Assembly: GCA_029259995.1 (NCBI GenBank)
Contig: JAJDEC010000524.1
Location: forward strand, 1-5,061
Length of the DNA stretch: 5,061 nucleotides
Direction: 5' to 3'
DNA from: Phycisphaerae bacterium
GTDB taxonomy: Bacteria; Planctomycetota; Phycisphaerae; UBA1845; UTPLA1
In this document: positions 1 through 5,008 of the stretch, in pieces
Layout of the letters: every line of letters begins with the position of its first letter
Numbering within the stretch: the first letter of the stretch is position 1
Program-made: the position numbers and the translations under genes
Notes under the pieces: model-generated
What the model saw: only the letters and a program-made list of their open reading frames with translations
What the model was told of the DNA's origin: nothing
Databases searched by the model: none

Positions 1-171
1 TTCGATCAGCGGACCGACGAGATCGGTCAGTTTGACATTTGGGTTGTTGTAGAAACGCCACGCCGCCTGCGTCGCAGACATGCCATTCGCCAACGACGGC
101 GGCGGATGCAAACCGGCCGCAACGCGTTGTGAAGGGTTCAGGTGGGCCATCATCAACTGATGATACCGCAT
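1..171 (-). CDS. IS4/Tn5-like transposase, N-terminal fragment cut by window edge
   Basis: The minus strand is open from a stop at 214-216 to the window edge. From the ATG at 171 it reads MRYHQLMMAHLNPSQRVAAG and continues through a segment with the core ATQAAWRFYNNPNV followed by LVGPLIE, 57 codons in all. The pattern of a small residue, then AAWRF, then N-P-N/R-V, then a hydrophobic stretch is typical of the N-terminal DNA-binding region of Tn5-type transposases (Tnp_DNA_bind-like), where it precedes the DDE catalytic domain. That catalytic domain is outside the window. The start is uncertain: GTG at 207, ATG at 171 and ATG at 153 are all in frame and none has a well-spaced Shine-Dalgarno site. 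I chose 171 because it keeps the MRYHQL stretch and fits the distance to the proposed element end. Family assignment rests on recalled motif similarity. Confidence 0.7.
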   Translation of the reverse strand, partial: MRYHQLMMAHLNPSQRVAAGLHPPPSLANGMSATQAAWRFYNNPNVKLTDLVGPLIE

Positions 172-247
172 CCGCAGCCGTGGCTCCGCCTCGGCGAACT
201 GTGGCACATACTCTCATTCATCGACCATGAGCCGATCTCGACTCAAA

Positions 248-266
248 ACTTGTGTAGATACTATTG
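248..266 (-). repeat. Candidate IS50-like terminal inverted repeat
   Basis: Read on the plus strand the site begins ACTTGTGTA. These are the nine inner bases of the Tn5/IS50 19-bp end, in the correct orientation with the inner side facing the transposase at the left. Over the whole 19 bases about 11 agree with the Tn5 outside end, and the outer half is poorly conserved. The match and its position make a terminal repeat plausible. The matching end on the far side of the element is not in the window. Confidence 0.45.
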
Positions 267-305
267 CTTCTTAAGGCTGGGATTGCGACGAGATTCTTCC
301 GGCGC

Positions 306-478
306 ATTGCCGTCCCGGAGGGACGGCAATGCCAGGCGCGTGGCACTCATTCCGTCCCTACGGGACGGAAATTGGTCATTGGAGCGGCGTGCCCCAGCGA
401 TAAATCGCTGGGCTATTTTCAAAGGATCCCTCCGGGATTCTTCGCCTGGTCTATTATCGAGGGATCGTTCCGGGATCA
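306..478. repeat. Composite cluster of five short hairpins (dispersed-repeat type)
   Basis: Five inverted repeats follow each other within about 170 bp. H1 (306-330) is perfect: an 11-bp stem with a 3-base loop. H2 (350-370) has a 9-bp stem and a 3-base loop. H1 and H2 share CCGTCCC-NNN-GGGACGG and differ only in the loop (GGA and TAC). H3 (393-412) is a different perfect 9-bp stem, CCCAGCGAT against ATCGCTGGG. H4 (424-440) has core ATCCC-TCC-GGGAT. H5 (462-478) is a decayed copy of H4 matching at about 13 of 17 positions. Open frames run through the cluster in several phases, which is expected of palindromes with no stops and not evidence of a gene. From memory, similar mixes of these stems recur in planctomycete intergenic regions; this is not checked. 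It could be a REP/MITE-like element or transcribed RNA. Confidence 0.75.
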
Positions 479-540
479 TTCGCGGCACACAATCCAACTT
501 CCAGAGCGTAATACACCGTCGTCCCGCAAGTCCGCGAAGC

Positions 541-582
541 AAAAAAAAAAGGCCCGTCGACCGACTGCGTCGATCGACGGGC
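541..582 (-). terminator. Intrinsic terminator for a minus-strand transcript
   Basis: On the minus strand a 9-bp perfect stem (574-582 with 552-560, GCCCGTCGA against TCGACGGGC) is continued by a 1x1 mismatch and a further 4-bp stem with a 3-base loop. One base after the stem comes a run of ten T (541-550). This is a textbook rho-independent terminator acting only leftwards; the plus side has no T-run. It ends whatever is transcribed from about 590 upward on the minus strand, and nothing there but the 9-codon ORF looks like a gene. It also separates that transcript from the hairpin cluster and transposase. Confidence 0.85.
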
Positions 583-594
583 ACATTCTTGAAA

Positions 595-639
595 GGCCGC
601 TGTTCAGCGCAGCCACGTTCGCTGCAGCTTACAGCAGCC
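595..639 (-). ncRNA. Putative structured RNA segment between a tiny ORF and a terminator
   Basis: In the minus-strand RNA, bases 631-639 (GGCUGCUGU) pair with 595-603 (ACAGCGGCC) over 9 bp with one U-G wobble. An inner 5-bp stem, 621-625 with 609-613, closes a 7-base loop. The plus-strand RNA would have an A-C mismatch at the wobble position, so the fold favours the minus strand, the same strand as the terminator just downstream. The outer arm at 631-639 covers codons 7 to stop of the 9-codon ORF, so a translating ribosome would compete with the fold. I do not recognise the RNA as 6S, tmRNA, SRP RNA or RNase P RNA. Transcription itself is inferred. Confidence 0.4.
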
Positions 640-658
640 TGGTACAGTCACTCGTCAT
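629..658 (-). CDS. Putative 9-codon ORF with extended Shine-Dalgarno site
   Basis: The ORF encodes MTSDCTRLL and ends in TAA. It would not deserve notice but for its ribosome-binding site: 659-670 reads AGGAGGTGATCC on the minus strand, complementary to twelve bases at the usual 3' end of bacterial 16S rRNA, with GGAGG six bases from the ATG. The ORF is followed by a stem-loop whose first arm overlaps its last three codons and stop, then by a strong terminator. It could be a leader peptide, a small expressed peptide, or the preserved start of a lost gene. No amino acid is clearly over-represented as in classic attenuator leaders, apart from two final CTG leucines. The site is seen directly; translation is inferred. 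Confidence 0.4.
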   Translation of the reverse strand: MTSDCTRLL

Positions 659-734
659 GGATCACCTCCTAAACAAAGGGCGGGAACCTCGCAAGCGTTG
701 GGTGAGTGCTCCACTCGCTTCGAGCTTAGCCCCG

Positions 735-784
735 GTTCGGCGACCGTCGCCACCGAACACGACACATCCGATCACCTGATCGGA
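735..784. repeat. Two adjacent inverted repeats upstream of the 9-codon ORF
   Basis: The first (735-758) pairs GTTCGG with CCGAAC and holds an inner CGAC/GTCG stem, with three unpaired bases on one side. The second (767-784) is a perfect 8-bp dyad, TCCGATCA-CC-TGATCGGA. They lie about 75-125 bp upstream of the tiny minus-strand ORF and would be in its 5' leader if the promoter lies farther right. The dyad has the size and symmetry of an operator for a dimeric repressor, but it could equally be an RNA hairpin. No T-run follows on either strand, so neither is a terminator. Confidence 0.5.
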
Positions 785-1400
785 AGGGACGACTCCGTCA
801 CCGTCGCCCGCCGGACGCCCATGCTTTGTCCGACGCGTCAAACGATTCATTGAAACCGTCTAATCTAAGGTTAGGAAATCCGACTGGCTCTGGTCAAGAA
901 AAATCTTCCGCGAATTGTCGTCCCACCCTTCACACGATTCGGCCGCGATCATTATTCGGCACCTCGCGATCGGCAGATTTCGCGCTTTGTCAACGGCGCG
1001 TTGCGCAGGCAATTCGCCCGCGGGTGAATCTGGACCGCCTGATTTTCTCAGGGATGTTGTTCTGACGGCGCCGGTACTGTCGACGTGTTGAAAACTACTT
1101 CGAGGGGCGATTTCCGCACCCACTCCTCGGACGGGATTGTCTGAAAGTGCCTAAGGGGCGGGAGGTACGTCGGCTCGACGCTCAACTACGTGCTGTCGTT
1201 GCTATGCGACGACGATCGCCACATGACGCATCTTTCTCCATGGCGTGGGAAATGGTGCAAGGGCGTATTGGAACGATCCTGAGTCAACGAGACGCGTTGG
1301 TGCGTGCTTTGGGCCTTGCGTTAATACGAGCTCTCGGCCATGCCGGGTCGAATGCCGAGGTTATCGGCTCGAACCGCATCCGTTGACTATCTCCCGGCGA
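785..1400. other. Gene-poor region of about 600 bp, no supportable gene
   Basis: Short open frames exist on both strands (for example 826-1065 and 1147-1386 on plus, 860-1123 on minus). None has a Shine-Dalgarno site at its start, a recognisable motif, or a composition like the neighbouring genes. An imperfect 18-base inverted repeat lies at 1012-1029 (ATTCGCCC-GC-GGGTGAAT, one mismatch). A short CTAA/TTAG dyad lies near 861-875. TTGACA-like hexamers occur on the minus strand (988-993 and 892-897) without a good -10 partner. I saw no tRNA cloverleaf or other known RNA. Confidence 0.5.
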
Positions 1401-1421
1401 GCGGACGTCAGCGTTAGACTT

Positions 1422-1427
1422 TATAAT
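1422..1427 (+). promoter_or_regulatory. Candidate -10 box for the thiolase gene
   Basis: A perfect TATAAT hexamer lies 64 bp upstream of the thiolase start. Nothing at the normal spacing (around 1399-1405) resembles TTGACA, and the TTGACT at 1383-1388 is far too distant. Transcription would begin near 1434 and give a leader of about 58 nt. The missing -35 suggests a weak or activator-dependent promoter, or a chance hexamer. Confidence 0.4.
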
Positions 1428-1491
1428 TCCGCGGCCTGTTAGAGGCCATCGCGAGCAACTTGATTGACAACATGACGTTGGAGGAAATCGG

Positions 1492-2676
1492 ATGACGAGA
1501 AGCGTGATTGTCGGGGCGAAACGAAGCGCCATGGGGAAATTTCTCGGAACACTCAGCACGATGTCGGCGCCGGAGTTCGCCGCACAAGTCGCAAAGAATG
1601 TGGTTGAGTCGGTGAACTGCCCTGTCGGCGACATCGATTGGGCACTGGTCGGGCAGGTACTCCAGGCGGGCGTCGGACAAACCCCGGCGAGACAAGTCGC
1701 GTTGAAGGCCGGATTGCCTCCGACGATTACCGCCGTCACGGTCAATCAAGTCTGCGGTTCGGGGCTTCGCGCTGCGATGAACGCGGACAACAACATACGA
1801 CTGGACCAGGCGAAAGTCATTCTGACGGGCGGCATGGAGAGCATGTCGAATGCCCCGCATTACATTCGCCGCCATCGCACGGGGGAGAAGTTCGGGCACG
1901 GCGTACTGGAAGACGGAATGCTCCACGATGGATTGACGTGTCCGTTCGAAGGCTGGGCGATGGGTTGTGCGGCGGAATATATCGCCGAGAAGAATGGCGT
2001 TACGCGCGAGGATCAGGATCGATTCGCTGTGCAAAGCCATCATCGCGCCGCCGAAGCGCAGAAGGCCGGGCTGAGTGCCGATTACATCGCCCCGATCGAG
2101 GTGCCGGGTCGCAAGGGCCAGACGACGACGTTCGATATGGACGAGACGATCCGGCCAGACGTCACACTCGACGATCTTTCGAAACTGCGTCCTGCGTTTC
2201 AGAATGACGGGACCGTGACGGCGGGCAATTCATCGCAGTTGTCCGACGGCGCCGCCATGGCTCTGATGACGAGCGAGGACGAAGCCGCGAAGCGCGGGTG
2301 GAAGCCGATCGCCCGCGTCTTGTCGCACACGACGTATGGCGTCGAACCCAAGGAACTCTTTATCGCGCCTGTCGGCGCCATCCGAACGGCCGTCGATAAG
2401 GCCGGCCTCAAACTCGGAGATATCGATCTTTTTGAGATCAACGAGGCCTTCGCGTCCCAGATGGTCGCGTGCATTCGACAACTTGAGCTCGATGAGGAGC
2501 GCGTCAATGTATTCGGCGGCGGAATCGCCTTGGGCCATCCGATCGGCGCCAGTGGCACGCGGGTCCTCGTGACATTACTGAATGCACTCCATCGTCGCGA
2601 TGGCCGCTACGGTGTTGCCTCGCTATGCCTCGGCGGCGGAAACGCCGTCGCTATGGTGCTCGAACGCATCAAGTAG
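1492..2676 (+). CDS. Thiolase, acetyl-CoA C-acetyltransferase type
   Basis: The 394-residue product has the usual length and all catalytic motifs of type II thiolases, which condense two acetyl-CoA to acetoacetyl-CoA or run the reverse cleavage in the cytosol. The nucleophile is Cys88 in NQVCGSG. GGMESMSNAP lies at 113-122, TAGNSSQLSDGAA near 243-255 and NEAFA at 317-321. The GHPIGASG motif holds His349, and the second catalytic cysteine is Cys379 in CLGGGNA. The start is secure: GGAGG lies at 1480-1484, seven bases before the ATG, and the N-terminus reads straight into the conserved SVIVGAKRSAMGKF stretch. The gene stands alone, ends at a hairpin terminator (2738-2781), and has no other beta-oxidation or PHB gene in view. 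It therefore could serve fatty-acid, ketone or polyester metabolism. The names atoB, phaA and thlA are all used for such enzymes; sequence alone does not separate them or exclude a broader 3-ketoacyl-CoA thiolase. Confidence 0.95.
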   Translation: MTRSVIVGAKRSAMGKFLGTLSTMSAPEFAAQVAKNVVESVNCPVGDIDWALVGQVLQAGVGQTPARQVALKAGLPPTITAVTVNQVCGSGLRAAMNADNNIRLDQAKVILTGGMESMSNAPHYIRRHRTGEKFGHGVLEDGMLHDGLTCPFEGWAMGCAAEYIAEKNGVTREDQDRFAVQSHHRAAEAQKAGLSADYIAPIEVPGRKGQTTTFDMDETIRPDVTLDDLSKLRPAFQNDGTVTAGNSSQLSDGAAMALMTSEDEAAKRGWKPIARVLSHTTYGVEPKELFIAPVGAIRTAVDKAGLKLGDIDLFEINEAFASQMVACIRQLELDEERVNVFGGGIALGHPIGASGTRVLVTLLNALHRRDGRYGVASLCLGGGNAVAMVLERIK

Positions 2677-2737
2677 GGGGCAAATTCGTCCAGGGAATGC
2701 GAATCGAAGCGATTCGAGAGTCGTAAAAATAAGAAAG

Positions 2738-2781
2738 GATGGAAGGCGCCGCCGTGGCATGAGCACCTTCCATCTTTTTTT
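2738..2781. terminator. Bidirectional intrinsic terminator between convergent genes
   Basis: GATGGAAGG (2738-2746) pairs perfectly with CCTTCCATC (2766-2774) around a 19-base loop, followed on the plus strand by seven T (2775-2781). On the minus strand the same stem is followed by a broken T-rich run (TTTCTTATTTTT). It therefore can stop both the thiolase transcript and the H1-like transcript coming from the other side. Two smaller stems flank it: a 7-bp stem at 2700-2716 (CGAATCG-AAG-CGATTCG) and a 7-bp stem at 2785-2805 (GCCTTTG against CAAAGGC). Confidence 0.85.
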
Positions 2782-2870
2782 GTTGCCTTTGCGAAGAACA
2801 AAGGCATCGGCCTTCGTCGTCATCACCCCTCACAGGGCGCGATTCCAAAAGCCATGAGTCGTTGGCTACT

Positions 2871-3047
2871 TTATCGTCGCTTCTTTGCGGCCTTCTTCTT
2901 GGTGGCCTTCTTCTTTGTGGCCTTCTTCTTGGTGGCCTTCTTCTTTGTAGCCTTCTTCTTCTTGGCAGCCTTCTTAGCCGCCTTCTTCCTCGTGGCCTTC
3001 TTCTTCGTGGCCTTCTTCTTGGTGGCGCTCTTCTTCTTCTTAGCCAT
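2871..3047 (-). CDS. Histone H1-like Lys/Ala/Thr-rich DNA-binding protein
   Basis: The 58-residue product starts MAKKKKSATKKK and consists almost wholly of KKAT and KKAA repeats, ending KKRR. There are no acidic or aromatic residues. This composition matches the C-terminal tail of histone H1 and bacterial H1-like proteins (Chlamydia Hc1/Hc2, Bordetella BpH1, planctomycete homologues), which bind DNA without sequence specificity and compact the nucleoid. No folded domain is present. The chosen ATG has GGAGG at 3056-3060, eight bases upstream; an in-frame extension to 3101 would run through the promoter and is rejected. Repeat units differ mostly by synonymous changes (ACC/ACA for Thr, GCC/GCT for Ala), which supports this strand as coding. 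A Phe-rich frame on the other strand is its shadow. Exact role in this cell is inferred. Confidence 0.88.
   Translation of the reverse strand: MAKKKKSATKKKATKKKATRKKAAKKAAKKKKATKKKATKKKATKKKATKKKAAKKRR
2891..2950 (-). repeat. 30-bp tandem duplication inside the H1-like gene
   Basis: Bases 2891-2920 and 2921-2950 are identical except at 2919/2949 (g/a), which changes GCC to GCT in an alanine codon. Each unit encodes ten residues (two KKAT-type blocks). Less exact 15-bp units continue to about 3040. The near identity points to recent unequal exchange or slippage, so the length of the basic tail probably varies between strains. Confidence 0.85.
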
Positions 3048-3073
3048 AAGCGTCACCTCCTTTCTTTGAAAAA

Positions 3074-3101
3074 AGTCTAGAGACAGCCAAAACGTTGTCA
3101 A
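3074..3101 (-). promoter_or_regulatory. Sigma70-type promoter for the H1-like gene
   Basis: On the minus strand a perfect TTGACA (3096-3101) is followed after 16 bases by TAGACT (3074-3079; 4 of 6 to TATAAT). Transcription would begin near 3067, about 20 bases before the ATG at 3047, leaving just enough leader for the strong Shine-Dalgarno site. This is the best promoter in the window and fits a well-expressed structural protein. Confidence 0.65.
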
Positions 3102-3109
3102 CTAAAAAC

Positions 3110-3137
3110 TTGACCGTCTTACCTAAATTCTTATTCG
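3110..3137 (+). promoter_or_regulatory. Weak candidate promoter for the HAD phosphatase
   Basis: TTGACC (3110-3115, 5 of 6) is followed after 16 bases by TATTCG (3132-3137, only 3 of 6). The start would fall near 3144, about 12 bases before the first ATG, giving a very short leader, in keeping with the absence of a Shine-Dalgarno site. Its -35 box and that of the divergent H1-like gene form an inverted repeat, GTCAA (3097-3101) and TTGAC (3110-3114), eight bases apart. Confidence 0.35.
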
Positions 3138-3155
3138 GCACCTTCAACCGATTTC

Positions 3156-3881
3156 ATGAATAATGGGCGCATGACTTGCATCAAACATTCCTCCGATCAA
3201 TCACTGCGCGCGATCATCTTCGATCTCGATGGCACACTCGTCGACTCGCTCAACGACATCGTCAACGCGCTCAACGAAGCGCTCGGCAATATCGGATTCG
3301 CATCCGTTGATCGCGCGCGGATTCGCACATGGATCGGCGACGGTCTGCCGGCGCTATGCCGACGCGCCGTCGCACATCACGACGCAACTCATACGTCCGA
3401 TCAACTCCTTGCCGAAGCGCGCCGCACCTACGACGCGCACTGCACACGTACGACACACTTGTATCCCAACATGTTGAAAACACTAGACTTACTGAGTGAG
3501 GCCGACATCGCGATGTCCGTACTGTCGAACAAGCCCGACGCGTTCGTCGACCGCATCATCAAGCATCTCGCGCTGGAAAAGTACTTCATCGCATGGCGTG
3601 GTTATCTGACGGAAGACGAAAAGAAACCCGCGCCGAGCGCTGCGATGAAACTTGCGAAAAAAATGAACACGCCGTCCGAGTGTGTCGCCATCGTCGGCGA
3701 TTCGTGCGTCGATATCGAGACGGCGCGCAACGCAAACATGCGTTCGATCGCCGTCTCTTGGGGCCTTGAAACGCGCGAAAAAATTCTCAAAAAAAATCCC
3801 GATTGGCTCGTCAAAGAGCCGTTGGAAATTCCAAAAATTTTTCGCGTCGAAGTGGGTGATTTGACGGATGGTCGATCCTGA
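3156..3881 (+). CDS. gph: HAD-family phosphatase, phosphoglycolate phosphatase (Gph) type
   Basis: The 241-residue product carries the four HAD motifs in order. Motif I is FDLDGTLVDS with nucleophile Asp23 and acid/base Asp25. The helical C1 cap includes WIGDGLPALC at 59-68. Motif II is VLSNK (Ser124), motif III is Lys157 in KKPAPSA, and motif IV is VGDSCVDIETARNA with Asp182 and Asp186 binding magnesium. Order, length (E. coli Gph has about 252 residues) and the WIGDG cap motif fit subfamily IA phosphoglycolate phosphatases, which hydrolyse 2-phosphoglycolate to glycolate in the cytosol. Other small phosphates, such as pyrophosphate (PpaX), cannot be excluded. The start is uncertain: neither the ATG at 3156 nor that at 3171 has a Shine-Dalgarno site. 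The C-terminal 40 codons are noticeably A-rich. The gene diverges from the H1-like gene and converges with the PyrK-like gene, so it is probably monocistronic. Confidence 0.85.
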   Translation: MNNGRMTCIKHSSDQSLRAIIFDLDGTLVDSLNDIVNALNEALGNIGFASVDRARIRTWIGDGLPALCRRAVAHHDATHTSDQLLAEARRTYDAHCTRTTHLYPNMLKTLDLLSEADIAMSVLSNKPDAFVDRIIKHLALEKYFIAWRGYLTEDEKKPAPSAAMKLAKKMNTPSECVAIVGDSCVDIETARNANMRSIAVSWGLETREKILKKNPDWLVKEPLEIPKIFRVEVGDLTDGRS

Positions 3882-3993
3882 AATCGCGTAGACGCGCTTT
3901 CGAGGAAGTCATGCGCTCGCATCTTGTATGCGCCGACGACACAGCAACTCGATCCGCCGAACGATGCAACGCTCACGCGCTGATCGCTGGCAA

Positions 3994-4932
3994 CTAATCG
4001 GACCATGTCACGCGCGCCGCATCAAAGACGGGGCCTTCTGTGCAGCAAAGTGCGTATCTCCAGCCGTCCTCAGCGCCGGTATCGCTGATTCGCACGACGC
4101 ATGACTGACACGTGCCCATTCCGCAGGCCATCACGCGCTCAAGGGCGAGTTGACACGGCAATGATCGCGCCGCGGCCTCCTTCGCGACTGATTCCAGCAT
4201 CGGCTCGGGTCCGCACGCGAACACGTGCGTCCTGGCGCCTTGACGATGGTCAAGCACTTCGCGCATCGCGTCGGTCACGCGTCCACGGATACCGCAGGAA
4301 CCGTCGTCCGTCGTGATGATCGTCCCGATGCCGTGCGACGTGAATTCCGCGGCGCATGATGTGAAATCGGCCGTGATTGCAGGGCTTTTCGTCAATGTCA
4401 GTGGAATCAGGTCTTTCGTCTGGGCACCGAAAATCGCTTGCGTGCGCACGCCGCGCAGGGCCAGGGATTCGCCCAACCACTGAATCGGCGGAAGTCCGAC
4501 GCCGCCGGCGATCAAGAGCGCGCGTGCGTCTGGATCGGGCAACGGAAATGGCCGGCCGAGAGGTCCGATCATGTCGATCTCGTCGCCGGGCATGCGCGCG
4601 TCGAGCCATGCCGTTCCTCGTCCGACGACGCGGCCGAGGACATCAATTTCGCAATGGCGTCCCTTGCGGCGCATGCCGCCGATGCTGAACGGTCGACGAA
4701 GCAGGATCCCGGCGTCTTCGATGTGATTAAAGGAAAACTGCGCCGCGTTGGAACTGGTTCCTGAGTCTGGATGAACAGGCGGCGCGCAAAGTAACTGCAC
4801 AAACTGTCCCGGCAGAGCGTCCGGAAACGTGTCGACGCGGATTGTTAACTCGAAGTGTTCGCGGCACGGCATCCGGCGACGCGTGACGCGCCCGAGGTGG
4901 CGACCGCGCTGGCAGTGATTCGATTCGTTCAT
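3994..4932 (-). CDS. pyrK: PyrK-like electron-transfer subunit (FAD/NAD-binding, 2Fe-2S)
   Basis: From the ATG at 4932 the product has 312 residues. It has the ferredoxin-reductase layout of dihydroorotate dehydrogenase B electron-transfer subunits. An FAD barrel holds LPGQFVQLL near 40-48 and RPFSIGG at 80-86. A nucleotide-binding fold has AGGVGLPP near 142-149 and CGPEPM at 240-245. The C-terminal 2Fe-2S site is CGMGTCQSC (Cys270, 275, 278) plus one of the pair Cys296/297 before TEGPVF. PyrK passes electrons from dihydroorotate via PyrD to NAD+. About 25 extra residues (50-75) sit before RPFSI, and the protein is longer than typical PyrK (about 250-260). No pyrD is in the window, so another oxidoreductase partner is possible. 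A GTG at 4935 is an alternative start. Neither start has a Shine-Dalgarno site; a TAGCAT hexamer (4940-4945) ends seven bases before the ATG. Confidence 0.85.
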   Translation of the reverse strand: MNESNHCQRGRHLGRVTRRRMPCREHFELTIRVDTFPDALPGQFVQLLCAPPVHPDSGTSSNAAQFSFNHIEDAGILLRRPFSIGGMRRKGRHCEIDVLGRVVGRGTAWLDARMPGDEIDMIGPLGRPFPLPDPDARALLIAGGVGLPPIQWLGESLALRGVRTQAIFGAQTKDLIPLTLTKSPAITADFTSCAAEFTSHGIGTIITTDDGSCGIRGRVTDAMREVLDHRQGARTHVFACGPEPMLESVAKEAAARSLPCQLALERVMACGMGTCQSCVVRISDTGAEDGWRYALCCTEGPVFDAARVTWSD

Positions 4933-4990
4933 CACGCGTATGCTACTGTCATCGAATCCGATTCGCTGCCGCGCTCTGTTGCGAGTGCGG

Positions 4991-5008
4991 CGATGCGCGG
5001 GCGCATCG
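4991..5008. repeat. Perfect 8-bp inverted repeat upstream of the PyrK-like gene
   Basis: CGATGCGC and GCGCATCG are separated by two bases. No T-run follows on either strand, so it is not an intrinsic terminator. It lies about 60 bp upstream of the PyrK-like start and could be an operator or an mRNA hairpin. In the surrounding 4936-5061 I found only short edge-truncated open frames on both strands with no recognisable motif, and call no gene. Confidence 0.6.

Larger units (their letters stand above)
1..266 (-). mobile_element. Partial IS4/IS50-like insertion sequence, one end only
   Basis: This stretch joins a transposase N-terminus running off the left edge to a candidate terminal repeat at 248-266. 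The spacing fits the family: from the proposed outer end to the ATG at 171 is about 96 bp, and in IS50 the transposase start lies at a similar distance from the outside end. Only one end is in view, so neither the second terminal repeat nor a target duplication can be checked, and the outer boundary at 266 is inferred from alignment to the Tn5 19-bp end. Whether the element is intact or a remnant cannot be decided here. Confidence 0.5.

Noticed and set aside
306..478. CRISPR-like array
   Set aside because: The repeats are of different kinds and sizes, spacing is irregular and no cas gene is present.
659..670. Plus-strand GGATCACCTCCT looking like the 3' end of a 16S rRNA gene
   Set aside because: No other 16S sequence precedes it; it is simply the complement of a strong minus-strand Shine-Dalgarno site.
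142..779. Long overlapping open frames on both strands across the hairpin cluster (142-672, 264-779, 261-584)
   Set aside because: They run through palindromes and a terminator, have no Shine-Dalgarno site or known domain, and read as repeat-derived arginine- and proline-rich strings.
1147..1386. 79-codon plus-strand frame before the thiolase
   Set aside because: Starts at a GTG without a ribosome-binding site, has no recognisable motif, and stops before the thiolase -10 box.
1383..1388. TTGACT as -35 partner of the TATAAT at 1422
   Set aside because: The gap is 33 bases, about twice the usable spacing.
1284..2043. Minus-strand open frames 1284-1745 and 1414-2043
   Set aside because: Shadows of the thiolase gene, whose motifs are complete on the plus strand.
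2854..3069. Phe/Leu-rich plus-strand frames resembling a membrane protein
   Set aside because: Exact antisense of the Lys/Ala repeats; the minus strand has a promoter, a strong ribosome-binding site and synonymous variation.
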